In this document: piece after piece, positions 1 to 8,102 of the stretch
How the letters are laid out: every line of letters starts with the position of its first letter
Numbering within the stretch: the first letter of the stretch is position 1
NCBI RefSeq assembly: GCF_900119365.1
Contig: NZ_FPJO01000001.1
Span: forward strand, 821,934-885,933
DNA length: 64,000 bases
Reading direction: 5' to 3'
Origin: Streptomyces atratus
Lineage (GTDB): Bacteria; Actinomycetota; Actinomycetes; Streptomycetales; Streptomycetaceae
The notes under the pieces: model-generated
What the model was told of the DNA's origin: nothing
The model's input: the letters and a program-made list of their open reading frames with translations, nothing else
Database searches by the model: none
Program-made: the position numbers and the translations under genes

Positions 1-467
1 AGGCCAACTTCTCCGTCTCCAGCCGGGGAACGCTGCGCGGCGTGCACTTCGCCGACGTTCCGCCGAGCCAGGCGAAGTACGTCAAGTGCGTGCGCGGCGC
101 GGTGCTCGACGTCATCGTGGACATCCGGGTCGGCTCCCCCACGTACAAGCAGTGGGAAGCCGTCCGGCTCGACGACGTCGACCACCACTCCGTGTACCTC
201 GCCGAGGGGCTCGGCCACGCCTTCATGGCGCTGACGGACGACGCCTCGGTCGCCTATCTGTGCTCCGAGGGCTACGCGCCCGGCCGCGAGCACGGCATCA
301 ACCCGCTCGACCCCGAGCTGGGCATCGAGTGGCCGCAGGGGATCACCCCGCTGCTGTCCGACAAGGACGCCGCGGCGCCCTCGCTGGCCGAGGCCGAGCA
401 GCAGGGCCTGCTGCCCACGTACGAGGCGTGCCAGGAGTACTACGCGCAGCTGCGCGCCCGCGGCTGA
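1..467 (+). CDS. rmlC: dTDP-4-dehydrorhamnose 3,5-epimerase, 5' end outside window
   Basis: The last ~155 codons of a cytosolic cupin that epimerises C3 and C5 of dTDP-4-keto-6-deoxyglucose in dTDP-L-rhamnose synthesis. The frame is open from base 3, so the true start lies before the window. Seen: the LRGVHF block near the start of the visible part (the family's LRGxH segment with the catalytic histidine), a VKCVRGAVLDVIVDIR core strand, GLGHAFMAL, and LGIEWP near the end. It converges on the methyltransferase gene and shares a terminator with it. rmlD, rmlB and rmlA follow on the opposite strand, which completes the four-step pathway. The family assignment is secure; only the N-terminus is missing. 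Confidence 0.93.
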   Translation, partial: ANFSVSSRGTLRGVHFADVPPSQAKYVKCVRGAVLDVIVDIRVGSPTYKQWEAVRLDDVDHHSVYLAEGLGHAFMALTDDASVAYLCSEGYAPGREHGINPLDPELGIEWPQGITPLLSDKDAAAPSLAEAEQQGLLPTYEACQEYYAQLRARG

Positions 468-480
468 GCCGCCGGTACGC

Positions 481-518
481 CGAAGCCCCCGTGGTCCGTA
501 CGGATCACGGGGGCTTCG
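481..518. terminator. Bidirectional terminator between rmlC and the methyltransferase
   Basis: Perfect 13-bp arms (481-493 and 506-518, cgaagcccccgtg and its complement) around a 12-nt loop. It sits just past the rmlC stop and just past the stop of the convergent gene, so it can serve both. Confidence 0.8.
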
Positions 519-534
519 TGCTGTCCGGGTCGGG

Positions 535-1329
535 TCAGCCCGTCACGGCCTCGATGCGCGAGCGCAGCGGCGCGAACGCGGCGCGCGGGCGGCGCAGATT
601 GCGGGCGCGGGCCAGGGCCGGCCAGAAGTCGGCGCGGAGCAGCGTCTCGGGCCGGACGGCGTTCTTGCGTACCAGTACCTCTTCGGGCACGTCCTGCGGG
701 TCGGGTACGACGAACTCCTCGATGATCTTGTCGTACGCGTTCTTCAGGATGTCGCTGTCGGGGTTGGCGCCGAACACGGCGACCACGCCGGTCGGCTCCG
801 TGTCCACCTCGACGACCACCAGGTCGGGGCGGTAGCGGCGCAGCACCTGCACGACCTTGTACACATCGCCGGTCCAGTACTTCGTGTGCCGGTCGCGGGC
901 CGCCTCGTCGACGTCGCGCGGGAGCATGTCGTCCAGCACGATCACGCTCGACCAGCGGGAGTGCTTCTCCACGTTCATGAAGTCGCGCAGCGCGTACTCG
1001 AAGAGGTGCATGCCGTCGATGAAGGAGAGTTCGAGCTTCGGGTCCCCGCCGAGAACGTTGAGCGGATCGCGGCGGGCGAGGGCGCGGAACGGGTTCCGGC
1101 CGTTGCGCAGGTGCAGCAGCGGGTCCTTGCGGGCGAAGAAGTCGTCGCTTGTCGCCTTGACCAGGTGGACGTCACAGCTGATGTCCGTCACGACCCGGAA
1201 GGCGGGGTCGACGGCGACGGAAGGGACCCGTGAAAGGGCCAGGCTTCTGCCGTCGTTGACCCCGATCTCCAGATAGTTCCGGGGACGGTATACGCGGTGC
1301 AGATGACGCAGGAAGTCGTGGCGGTTCAC
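535..1329 (-). CDS. Class I SAM-dependent methyltransferase-like protein
   Basis: About 264 residues. The segment YLEIGVNDGRSLALS near residue 20 matches the glycine-rich SAM-binding motif I (E-x-G-x-x-x-G) of class I methyltransferases. LSFIDGMHLFEYALRDF and SVIVLDDMLP follow the pattern of Methyltransf_24-type proteins found in glycan and antibiotic clusters. I prefer GTG 1329, which has GAAGGG about 11 nt upstream, over an earlier TTG at 1356. The substrate is unknown. Its position beside the rhamnose genes suggests methylation of a sugar or a polymer end, but that is inference. The ~155 bp upstream are AT-rich for this genome and probably hold its promoter. Confidence 0.7.
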   Translation of the reverse strand: MNRHDFLRHLHRVYRPRNYLEIGVNDGRSLALSRVPSVAVDPAFRVVTDISCDVHLVKATSDDFFARKDPLLHLRNGRNPFRALARRDPLNVLGGDPKLELSFIDGMHLFEYALRDFMNVEKHSRWSSVIVLDDMLPRDVDEAARDRHTKYWTGDVYKVVQVLRRYRPDLVVVEVDTEPTGVVAVFGANPDSDILKNAYDKIIEEFVVPDPQDVPEEVLVRKNAVRPETLLRADFWPALARARNLRRPRAAFAPLRSRIEAVTG

Positions 1330-1484
1330 TCGGAGCAGCCCTTCGCAGGAAACCAACTGGTCTGGTGCCCGGCGAAGTTACCTCATGACCGCACTGTGAT
1401 GTAAGCGTCTCCCCTATGTAAACCTTGGTTGTGAAAATCTTTGAAAATCGACGAGATTTGACCGTCTTTACGATCAATTCATGA

Positions 1485-2369
1485 TCATGGCCGCTCTGCC
1501 GCGAGAAGTGCCGGAAAGGCTTCCTCCAGCGCCGCCCGCCAGTCCCGGACCGGTTCGATCCCGGCCGCGGCCCAGCGGTCGTGGCCCAGCACGCTGAACG
1601 CGGGCCGGGGAGCCGGCCGCACGAAGGCTTCGCTGGTCGTGGGGCGGACCCGCTCCGGGTCGGTGCCGAGCAGCCGGAAGATCTCCCGGGTGAAGCCGAA
1701 CCAGGTCGTCTTGCCGCCGCTGGTGCCGTGGTACACACCGGCGGGGGCGGTGCCCGCGAGGGCGGCCCGCCCGAGCCGGACCAGCCGGTCGGCCAGATCG
1801 ACGGTCCAGGTGGGCTGACCTCGCTGGTCGTCCACCACGTCGAGGGTGTCCTTGACGCCCTCCAGCTTGATCATCGTACGGACGAAGTTGCCGCCGCCCG
1901 CGCCGTACAGCCAGGCGGTGCGGACCACGTAACCGGTCTCCGGCAGGGTGTCCAGCACGGCCTGCTCGCCGGCCAGCTTGGTGCGGCCGTAGGCGCTGCG
2001 CGGCCCGGTCGGGTCGTCCTCGGCGTACGGCTTGACGCCGTCACCGGCGAAGACGTAGTCCGTGGAGACCTGGAGCAGCACGGCGCCGTGCTCGCGGCAG
2101 GCCTCGGCGAGGACCGCGGGGCCCGTGCCGTTGACCCGCAGCGCGGCGTCCTCCTGGGACTCGGCGTCGTCGACCGCGGTCCAGGCGGCGCAGTTCACCA
2201 CCACGGCGGGGCGGTGCTTCCCGAAGGCCGCCCGCACCGACTCCGGGTCGGCGATGTCCACGGCCGCCCGGTCCGCGGCGATGGCGGTGACGTCCTCACC
2301 GGCGAGCCGGGCCAGGACGTCCTGGCCCAGCATCCCGGCGGCTCCGGTGACCAGCCAGACAGCGCTCAC
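1485..2369 (-). CDS. rmlD: dTDP-4-dehydrorhamnose reductase
   Basis: 294 residues. The SDR-type enzyme reduces dTDP-4-keto-L-rhamnose to dTDP-L-rhamnose with NAD(P)H in the cytosol. Seen: the Rossmann motif VTGAAGMLGQDV at residues ~7-18, the STDYVFAGDG block, and catalytic YGRTK near residue 127. The open frame extends upstream to 2423, but the true start is the GTG at 2369. That start overlaps the rmlB stop in a GTGA, giving 4-bp translational coupling, and begins directly with SAVWLVTGAAG. It is the last gene of the rmlA-rmlB-rmlD unit. Length and motifs are normal for the family. Confidence 0.94.
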   Translation of the reverse strand: MSAVWLVTGAAGMLGQDVLARLAGEDVTAIAADRAAVDIADPESVRAAFGKHRPAVVVNCAAWTAVDDAESQEDAALRVNGTGPAVLAEACREHGAVLLQVSTDYVFAGDGVKPYAEDDPTGPRSAYGRTKLAGEQAVLDTLPETGYVVRTAWLYGAGGGNFVRTMIKLEGVKDTLDVVDDQRGQPTWTVDLADRLVRLGRAALAGTAPAGVYHGTSGGKTTWFGFTREIFRLLGTDPERVRPTTSEAFVRPAPRPAFSVLGHDRWAAAGIEPVRDWRAALEEAFPALLAAERP

Positions 2370-3352
2370 AGTGCGGCCCGGTCCTTCAGCGGCTCCCACC
2401 AGGCACGGTTGTCGCGGTACCACTGCACGGTCTCGGCGAGGCCGGTGCGGAAGTCCTTGCGGGGCTCGTAGCCGAGCTCCTCGCGGATCTTGGTGCAGTC
2501 GACCGAGTAGCGGCGGTCGTGGCCCTTGCGGTCCTCGACGTACGTGACGCTGGTGTCCCAGTCGGCGCCGCAGGCGTCCAGCAGCAGGCCGGTGAGCTCC
2601 TTGTTGGAGAGCTCGGTGCCGCCGCCGATGTTGTAGACCTCGCCGGCCCGGCCCTTGGTGCGGACCAGTTCGATGCCCTGGACGTGGTCGTCGATGTGCA
2701 GCCAGTCGCGGACGTTGGCGCCGTCGCCGTAGAGCGGGACCGTCTTGCCGTCCAGCAGGTTGGTGACGAAGAGCGGGATGACCTTCTCGGGGAAGTGGTG
2801 GTGCCCGTAGTTGTTGGAGCAGCGGGTCACCCGCACGTCGAGGCCGTGGGTGCGGTGGTACGAGAGCGCGATCAGGTCGCTGGAGGCCTTGGCCGCGGAG
2901 TACGGCGAGTTGGGCGCGAGCGGGTCGGTCTCGGGCCAGGAGTCCTCGTCGATCGAGCCGTAGACCTCGTCGGTGGAGATGTGCACGAAGGTCTTGATGC
3001 CCGCCAGGTGCGCGGCGTGGATCAGGGTGTGGGTGCCCACGACGTTGGTACGGACGAACTCGGCGCCGCCGTCGATGGAACGGTCCACGTGGGACTCGGC
3101 GGCGAAGTGCACCACCTGGTCGTGCTCGGCCATCAGCTTGGCGACCAGCTCCGGGTCGCAGATGTCACCCTGCACGAACCGGAAACCGGGGTGGTCGCGC
3201 ACCTCGTCGAGGTTGGCCGGGTTGCCCGCGTAGGTGAGCTTGTCGAGCACGGTGACGGCAATGTCGCCGGGGCCCTCGGGGCCGAGCACCGTACGGACGT
3301 AGTGCGAGCCGATGAAGCCGGCGCCGCCGGTCACCAGGATGTTGGTGGTCAT
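2366..3352 (-). CDS. rmlB: dTDP-glucose 4,6-dehydratase
   Basis: 328 residues. The extended-SDR enzyme converts dTDP-glucose to dTDP-4-keto-6-deoxyglucose with tightly bound NAD+. Seen: GGAGFIGSHYV at residues ~9-19 (nucleotide binding), HFAAESHVDRSI, STDEVYG, and the YSAAK catalytic motif near residue 151. The ATG overlaps the rmlA stop by 4 bp (ATGA) and the stop overlaps the rmlD GTG, so the three genes are translationally coupled. Length and motifs are canonical. Confidence 0.96.
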   Translation of the reverse strand: MTTNILVTGGAGFIGSHYVRTVLGPEGPGDIAVTVLDKLTYAGNPANLDEVRDHPGFRFVQGDICDPELVAKLMAEHDQVVHFAAESHVDRSIDGGAEFVRTNVVGTHTLIHAAHLAGIKTFVHISTDEVYGSIDEDSWPETDPLAPNSPYSAAKASSDLIALSYHRTHGLDVRVTRCSNNYGHHHFPEKVIPLFVTNLLDGKTVPLYGDGANVRDWLHIDDHVQGIELVRTKGRAGEVYNIGGGTELSNKELTGLLLDACGADWDTSVTYVEDRKGHDRRYSVDCTKIREELGYEPRKDFRTGLAETVQWYRDNRAWWEPLKDRAAL

Positions 3353-4419
3353 GAAGAGATCTGCACCTTGCTGTGGTCGCCGAGTACGAGTCGGTGGGCG
3401 GACGGGGAACGGGGCGCGGGGGTCACTTCGACGTCACGGCCGATGAGCGAGGCCTCGACGCGGCGGACACCGGCGATGGAGGCGCCCCGCAGAACGATGG
3501 AGTACTCGATCTCGCTGTCCTCGATGCGGACGTCCTCCGAGACCGAGGTGAACGGGCCCACGTACGCGCCGCTGATCACCGAACGCGCGCCGATGATCAC
3601 GGGCCCGACGATGCGGCTGCCGCTGACCTTGGCACCCGCCTCGATCCGCACCCGGCCGATGATCTCGCTGTCCTCGTCGACCTCTGCGTCCTCGTGGAAC
3701 GGCTCGACGGCCTCCAGGACGGTCCGGTTGACCTCCAGCATGTCGGTGACGTTGCCGGTGTCCTTCCAGTAGCCGTGGATCGTGGTGGAGCGCACGTCGC
3801 GCTTCTGGTCGATCAGCCACTGGATGGCGTGCGTGATCTCCAGCTCGCCGCGCCAGGACGGCTCGATCGAGCGGACCGCCTCGTGGATGGCGGGGGTGAA
3901 GAGGTAGACACCGACCAGCGCCAGATCGCTCTTGGGCTCCTTCGGCTTCTCCTCCAGCGCCGCGACCCGGCCGTCGGCGTCGAGCTCCGCGACACCGAAG
4001 GAGGTCGGGTTGGGCACCTGCGTCAGCAGGATCTGCGCGTCGGGCTTGTCCGCGCGGAACTCCTCCACCAGACCGGTGATCCCACCGACGATGAAGTTGT
4101 CGCCGAGGTACATGACGAAGTCGTCGTCCCCCAGGAAGTCGCGGGCGATCAGCACCGCGTGGGCGAGGCCGAGCGGCTCGTCCTGCGGGATGTACGTGAC
4201 CTCGATGCCGAGCGCGGAACCGTCGCCGACCGCCTCGCGGATCTCGGGCGCGGTGTCGCCGACGATGATGCCGACCTCGGTGATGCCCGCTTCCGCGATG
4301 GCTTCCAGACCGTAGAAGAGCACGGGCTTGTTGGCCACGGGCACCAGCTGCTTGGCCGAGGTGTGTGTAATGGGACGCAGGCGTGTGCCGGCCCCTCCGG
4401 ATAGTACGAGAGCCTTCAC
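3349..4419 (-). CDS. rmlA: Glucose-1-phosphate thymidylyltransferase, long type
   Basis: 356 residues. The enzyme makes dTDP-glucose from dTTP and glucose 1-phosphate, the first step to dTDP-rhamnose. Seen: the nucleotidyltransferase signature LSGGAGTRLRPITHT close to the N-terminus and the MYLGDNFIVGG metal-binding region. The C-terminal third (about residues 250-356) is rich in hexad-like Ile/Val/Gly repeats typical of a left-handed beta helix. This is the ~355-residue StrD-like form rather than the ~290-residue RfbA form. GTG 4419 is chosen because it begins immediately at the conserved VKALVLSGG; an ATG 15 bp upstream is possible. First gene of the coupled rmlABD unit. Confidence 0.93.
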   Translation of the reverse strand: MKALVLSGGAGTRLRPITHTSAKQLVPVANKPVLFYGLEAIAEAGITEVGIIVGDTAPEIREAVGDGSALGIEVTYIPQDEPLGLAHAVLIARDFLGDDDFVMYLGDNFIVGGITGLVEEFRADKPDAQILLTQVPNPTSFGVAELDADGRVAALEEKPKEPKSDLALVGVYLFTPAIHEAVRSIEPSWRGELEITHAIQWLIDQKRDVRSTTIHGYWKDTGNVTDMLEVNRTVLEAVEPFHEDAEVDEDSEIIGRVRIEAGAKVSGSRIVGPVIIGARSVISGAYVGPFTSVSEDVRIEDSEIEYSIVLRGASIAGVRRVEASLIGRDVEVTPAPRSPSAHRLVLGDHSKVQISS

Positions 4420-4557
4420 GTGACCAGTCCCCATGGTGATCTGTCAGTCCTGTCGCGGGCGCGACGTCGGGACGATTTTACTGATGCTTCTCGGTGCGAT
4501 CTTCGGCGAATCGATCCTGCGGGTGCACTCGGGGTCCCCCCGCAGGACGAGCGGCCG

Positions 4558-5784
4558 TCACTCCACGGTCAGCCGCTTCTTCCAACGCCTCACATCACGG
4601 CGCATCCTGCGGGCCACGCGCCGGGACAGCGAGGCCCGGCGGGCGGCGGCCTTCGGCTGCTCGATGCGCTTGCCGTCGTGCCAGTCCGGCACGGTCACCT
4701 CGTAGTTCGAGTCGGCCAGACCGGCCGACGCGTCGCGGAAGTGCGGGTACGCGAGGTACAGCGTGTCACCGTTGCGCGAGCGGACCACGTCCGGGACCGT
4801 CTTGGCCCGGACGTACCGCACCACCTCGATGAGCAGGTCCATCCTGCCCTGTGCCACACAGGCCAGACGCAGCCGCTCCGAGACCTTGATCAGCCGGGCC
4901 ACGCCGTCGTTCCAGTACGTGCCCATCAGCGGAGCCACGAGTTCCATCTTGTGCCGCCGGACTTCCTCGGAATCCTTCAGCACGATGGGGCCGAACTGCT
5001 GGAGCATCCCGACCGTGAAGGGCCGGACCATCAGGAAATCCCGTTTCGGCCCCGCGGGCTCGATCCGGTGAATGAGCGACATCATGGCGCGCATCGAGTC
5101 GAAGCGCCATTCATAGGTGCCGCTCTTCGTGACGTGCTTCCCGTCGTCACGGCCCACCAGGTAATAGCAGACGTAATTGGAGATCACCGAGACCCCGGCG
5201 CCGCGCAGATAGGCCTCCATCGTGAAGAGGGCGTCCTCACCGGTTCTGAGATTCTCGTCGAACCTCAGGGAAAGACGCTCCAGGAGTTCACGCCGGAAGA
5301 GCTTCTGGGCGCTCAGGGTGTAAATGACCTTGGAGTTGTAGACGTCGACACGCTCCTTGGTCGCGCCCCACATCGACTGCGGCGCCCCCCTGTTCACGCC
5401 GACCACCTTGCCGAGCACCACATCGGTGCCCGCCCGGTCGGCCATGGCCACCATCCGCTCCAGTGCCTCGTCCCCGAAGTAGTCGTCCGCGTCGAGGAAG
5501 AACACATAGCGGCCGCGGGCCAGACCGATACCCACATTGCGCGGCCCGCTGGGACCGCCGGAGTTCTTCTGTCTGACCACCCTGGTCGGGACCTTCGACC
5601 GCGCGGCGAATTCCTCCAGGTACTCACCCGTGCCGTCGGTGGAACCGTCGTCGACCGCAACGATTTCGATGCGATCGGCGCCGATCGTCTGCGCCTCCAC
5701 CGATTCGAGACAACGAATGAGGTAGGGCATCGCCTCATATGCACCGACAACCACAGTCACGTCAGGAATTTGCGTCTCGTTCAC
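4558..5784 (-). CDS. Family 2 glycosyltransferase
   Basis: About 408 residues. The N-terminal half is a GT-A fold. VTVVVGAYEAMPYL starts ~8 residues in, VDDGSTDGTGEYL binds the nucleotide, and FFLDADDYFGDEAL carries the acidic DxD-like metal site. The C-terminal ~150 residues are basic and of no recognised family. GTG 5784 (VNETQIPDVTV) is chosen because the frame upstream has no family similarity. The enzyme probably transfers a sugar to a wall polymer or lipid-linked intermediate at the inner membrane face. Neighbouring rml and CDP-polyol genes support that role; donor and acceptor are unknown. Confidence 0.83.
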   Translation of the reverse strand: MNETQIPDVTVVVGAYEAMPYLIRCLESVEAQTIGADRIEIVAVDDGSTDGTGEYLEEFAARSKVPTRVVRQKNSGGPSGPRNVGIGLARGRYVFFLDADDYFGDEALERMVAMADRAGTDVVLGKVVGVNRGAPQSMWGATKERVDVYNSKVIYTLSAQKLFRRELLERLSLRFDENLRTGEDALFTMEAYLRGAGVSVISNYVCYYLVGRDDGKHVTKSGTYEWRFDSMRAMMSLIHRIEPAGPKRDFLMVRPFTVGMLQQFGPIVLKDSEEVRRHKMELVAPLMGTYWNDGVARLIKVSERLRLACVAQGRMDLLIEVVRYVRAKTVPDVVRSRNGDTLYLAYPHFRDASAGLADSNYEVTVPDWHDGKRIEQPKAAARRASLSRRVARRMRRDVRRWKKRLTVE

Positions 5785-5856
5785 ACAAACAGAAGACAGT
5801 CCGCCCGGTCCGTTGGTTGTCTTACGCCACGCGGCCAAATGGTGACACTCATCACA

Positions 5857-5895
5857 AAGGCCCGGCACAACCCTTTGCGGGATGTGCCGGGCCTT
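5857..5895 (-). terminator. Terminator after the TagF-like gene
   Basis: Perfect 13-bp arms (5857-5869 and 5883-5895) around a 13-nt loop. It begins ~30 bp past the stop of the phosphotransferase-like gene on the minus strand. Confidence 0.75.
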
Positions 5896-5925
5896 GCCCG
5901 ATCATGTAATGCAAATGGTTGACTC

Positions 5926-7971
5926 TCAGCCACCCACAGGTTCGCCCAGGCTCTTCGCCACTCTGGCGTTCCGCGCCTCGGACTTGACCGAGAGCGCCTT
6001 CACGGCCGTGTCGAACTGCACGATAGAGGTGGGCTCGTCCGGGCCGAGGAGGTACTGCTTCAGCTCGCTCCTGGCATCCGCCCGGGCGTCCGCGGCCGGA
6101 TCCGCCACCGCGGCGAGCAGCTCGTCCAGCTCGGCCGCCGAGTTGGACAGGATCACCGCGGCGCGCACCGCGGTGTTCTGCCGGCGGAACTCGTCCTCGC
6201 CCATCTCGGCCGAGTCCGTGACGGCGTACGGCTTGCCGCTCGCGATGAAGTCGGAGACCACGCTGGAGATGTCCGAGACCATGGCGTCCGACTCGTTGAA
6301 GCAGTCGTACAGCCGCATCTGGGCGCCGGTGATGACCCGGTGCTCCCACCAGCCCTGCGCACGCCAGGACGCCGCGTTCCACTCGTCCTTGAGCTTCGCG
6401 GTCTCGGCCTCGCGCGCCGGGTCGGCCAGCGAGTCCCGGGACAGCTCCGCCTCGTCCCGTGCGGTGCGTCCGCCGCCGGCCAGCTCGGCCAGCCGTGCCT
6501 CGATACGGGCCAGCTCGGCCCGCGCCTCGGCCTGCTCGCCCTGGAGCGCGGCCGACTGCTCCGCCCAGCGGGAGTCGGTGACACGCTCGGCGGCGGCCTG
6601 CTCGATCATCGCCGTGATGCGCAGGTGCACCGCCTTGGCCTTGGCGCTGCGGGTGCCGGTGAAGGGATGCGGCTTGTACAGCAGCCGGACCGGCTGCTCG
6701 GCCTCCAGCAGCCGCCTGACGATGTTCTCGCCGGCCAGGAGCAGGGAGGTGTTGCCCGGGTTGTCGTCCCAGCCCTCCCAGGTGGGGGCGTACAGCACGG
6801 TCGGGATCGGGTTCTTCTGCGTACCGGACCAGGGCTGGATGGTGGCCAGCTGCGGGCGGCCCACCTCCACGATGTCCTCGTCGCGCACCCCGACGTCGGC
6901 CAGCGCGTAACGGTCGCGGCCGGCCCGGCCCGCGGTCCACACCTCGTCGTACACCTTGCTGTACGGGTTGACGCTGGCGATCTTGTCGCTGTCGCCGTGG
7001 CCGATGAAGACGTGCTTCATCGTCGGCACCCGGAGCAGGTGGATGTTCTTGCCGACGTTGGCCGCGTAGAGCGCGACCCGCACCGACGAGAGGTCCAGGT
7101 TCATCAGGTGCACACCGCCGGGCACGCAGAGCACCGGCACCGAGGTCGTGGCGAGCTGCGGCACGATGTTGCGCTCACGGAGCAGGATCATCGGCCGGCC
7201 GCCGAGCTGCGCCATGGTCTCCAGCCACATGTTGGCCTGGTAGGCGGAGTCCTTGGAGCCGGAGAAGTACAGCATCACGGTCGGTTGGTACTCGGCGAGC
7301 CAGTCGCCCACCGCGTTGAGGACCTTGGTCTCCGGGGGTACGAGCCGGCTCGGCCGGACGTACGGCAGCAGCGCCACCAGGTAGCAGACCGCGAGAACGA
7401 GCGTCAGGCCGAGGCCGATGTACGCGATGGCGGCCTTGCCGGTCTCGACCGCGACCAGCACACCCACCATCGAGAAGACGTCCAGGTGCAGCATCTTCTC
7501 GGCGGGCCGGCTCATCAGGCTCTGCGGCGGGGCATCCGCTATCCGCACCGACGCCAGGTCGATGTTGCGGGTGACCACCGGAAGCTTGCGGCGCAGCCGG
7601 ATCAGGGTGACCATCGCGCTCTGCGGTGCCTGGAGCCCGTAGAACGCCAGCAGGCAGGCGACCGTCACGTAGAAGAGCGTCTGCTCGCCGTATCCCATGC
7701 GGGACAGCAGCAGGACGAGCAGGAGTTGCCGGACCAGGAAGCGGATCGAAAGCCCCGCCCGGACCGCGGCGAGCCGGTTGATCAGATAGCTGCCGCAGTG
7801 GTGCAGATACCGGTCCGCGAGATAGGTGGCCGCGGTGGCCGCGGCGAAGAACCAGAGATTGGGGATTATTGCCGCGAGCATTATGCACGGGAACCCCAGA
7901 GCCACCAGGAGCGCGGCGGCCAGCTCCGAACCGCTGCCCACCCGAGCCAAGCGCATGGCTTTCGAAATCAC
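5926..7971 (-). CDS. CDP-glycerol/ribitol phosphotransferase-like (TagF-type) wall-polymer protein
   Basis: 681 residues. The N-terminal ~215 residues are hydrophobic with several predicted membrane helices. The rest is a GT-B-like polyol-phosphotransferase domain: YFSGSKDSAYQANMW, VFIGHGDSDK near residue 325 (the catalytic HGD/S region of the TagF family), LYKPHPFTG near 430 and SDISSVVSDFIASGKP near 565. An Ala/Glu/Arg-rich coiled-coil segment of roughly 75 residues (~455-530) is inserted between KPHPF and SDISS. The enzyme would polymerise or transfer polyol-phosphate units from a CDP-activated precursor at the membrane. The next gene upstream is a CDP-ribitol-type synthase, which fits. 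The exact polyol cannot be read from sequence. Confidence 0.8.
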   Translation of the reverse strand: MISKAMRLARVGSGSELAAALLVALGFPCIMLAAIIPNLWFFAAATAATYLADRYLHHCGSYLINRLAAVRAGLSIRFLVRQLLLVLLLSRMGYGEQTLFYVTVACLLAFYGLQAPQSAMVTLIRLRRKLPVVTRNIDLASVRIADAPPQSLMSRPAEKMLHLDVFSMVGVLVAVETGKAAIAYIGLGLTLVLAVCYLVALLPYVRPSRLVPPETKVLNAVGDWLAEYQPTVMLYFSGSKDSAYQANMWLETMAQLGGRPMILLRERNIVPQLATTSVPVLCVPGGVHLMNLDLSSVRVALYAANVGKNIHLLRVPTMKHVFIGHGDSDKIASVNPYSKVYDEVWTAGRAGRDRYALADVGVRDEDIVEVGRPQLATIQPWSGTQKNPIPTVLYAPTWEGWDDNPGNTSLLLAGENIVRRLLEAEQPVRLLYKPHPFTGTRSAKAKAVHLRITAMIEQAAAERVTDSRWAEQSAALQGEQAEARAELARIEARLAELAGGGRTARDEAELSRDSLADPAREAETAKLKDEWNAASWRAQGWWEHRVITGAQMRLYDCFNESDAMVSDISSVVSDFIASGKPYAVTDSAEMGEDEFRRQNTAVRAAVILSNSAAELDELLAAVADPAADARADARSELKQYLLGPDEPTSIVQFDTAVKALSVKSEARNARVAKSLGEPVGG

Positions 7972-8040
7972 GAAGTACCGCTCCCGAGGGTGCCGACTTT
8001 TACCTTACGTGGGGAATGTGAAGGCAGAGCTTCACGAATT

Positions 8041-8080
8041 CGGACCCCTGCGGTTCGCACGTGGCGACTGCAGGGGTCCG
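8041..8080 (-). terminator. Terminator after the cytidylyltransferase-reductase gene
   Basis: Inverted repeat of 11 bp (8041-8051 and 8070-8080, cggacccctgc and its complement). It lies just past the stop at 8103 and before the next minus-strand gene, which starts at 7971. Confidence 0.75.
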
Positions 8081-8102
8081 AATAGTCGATTGTCAAGCAG
8101 TA

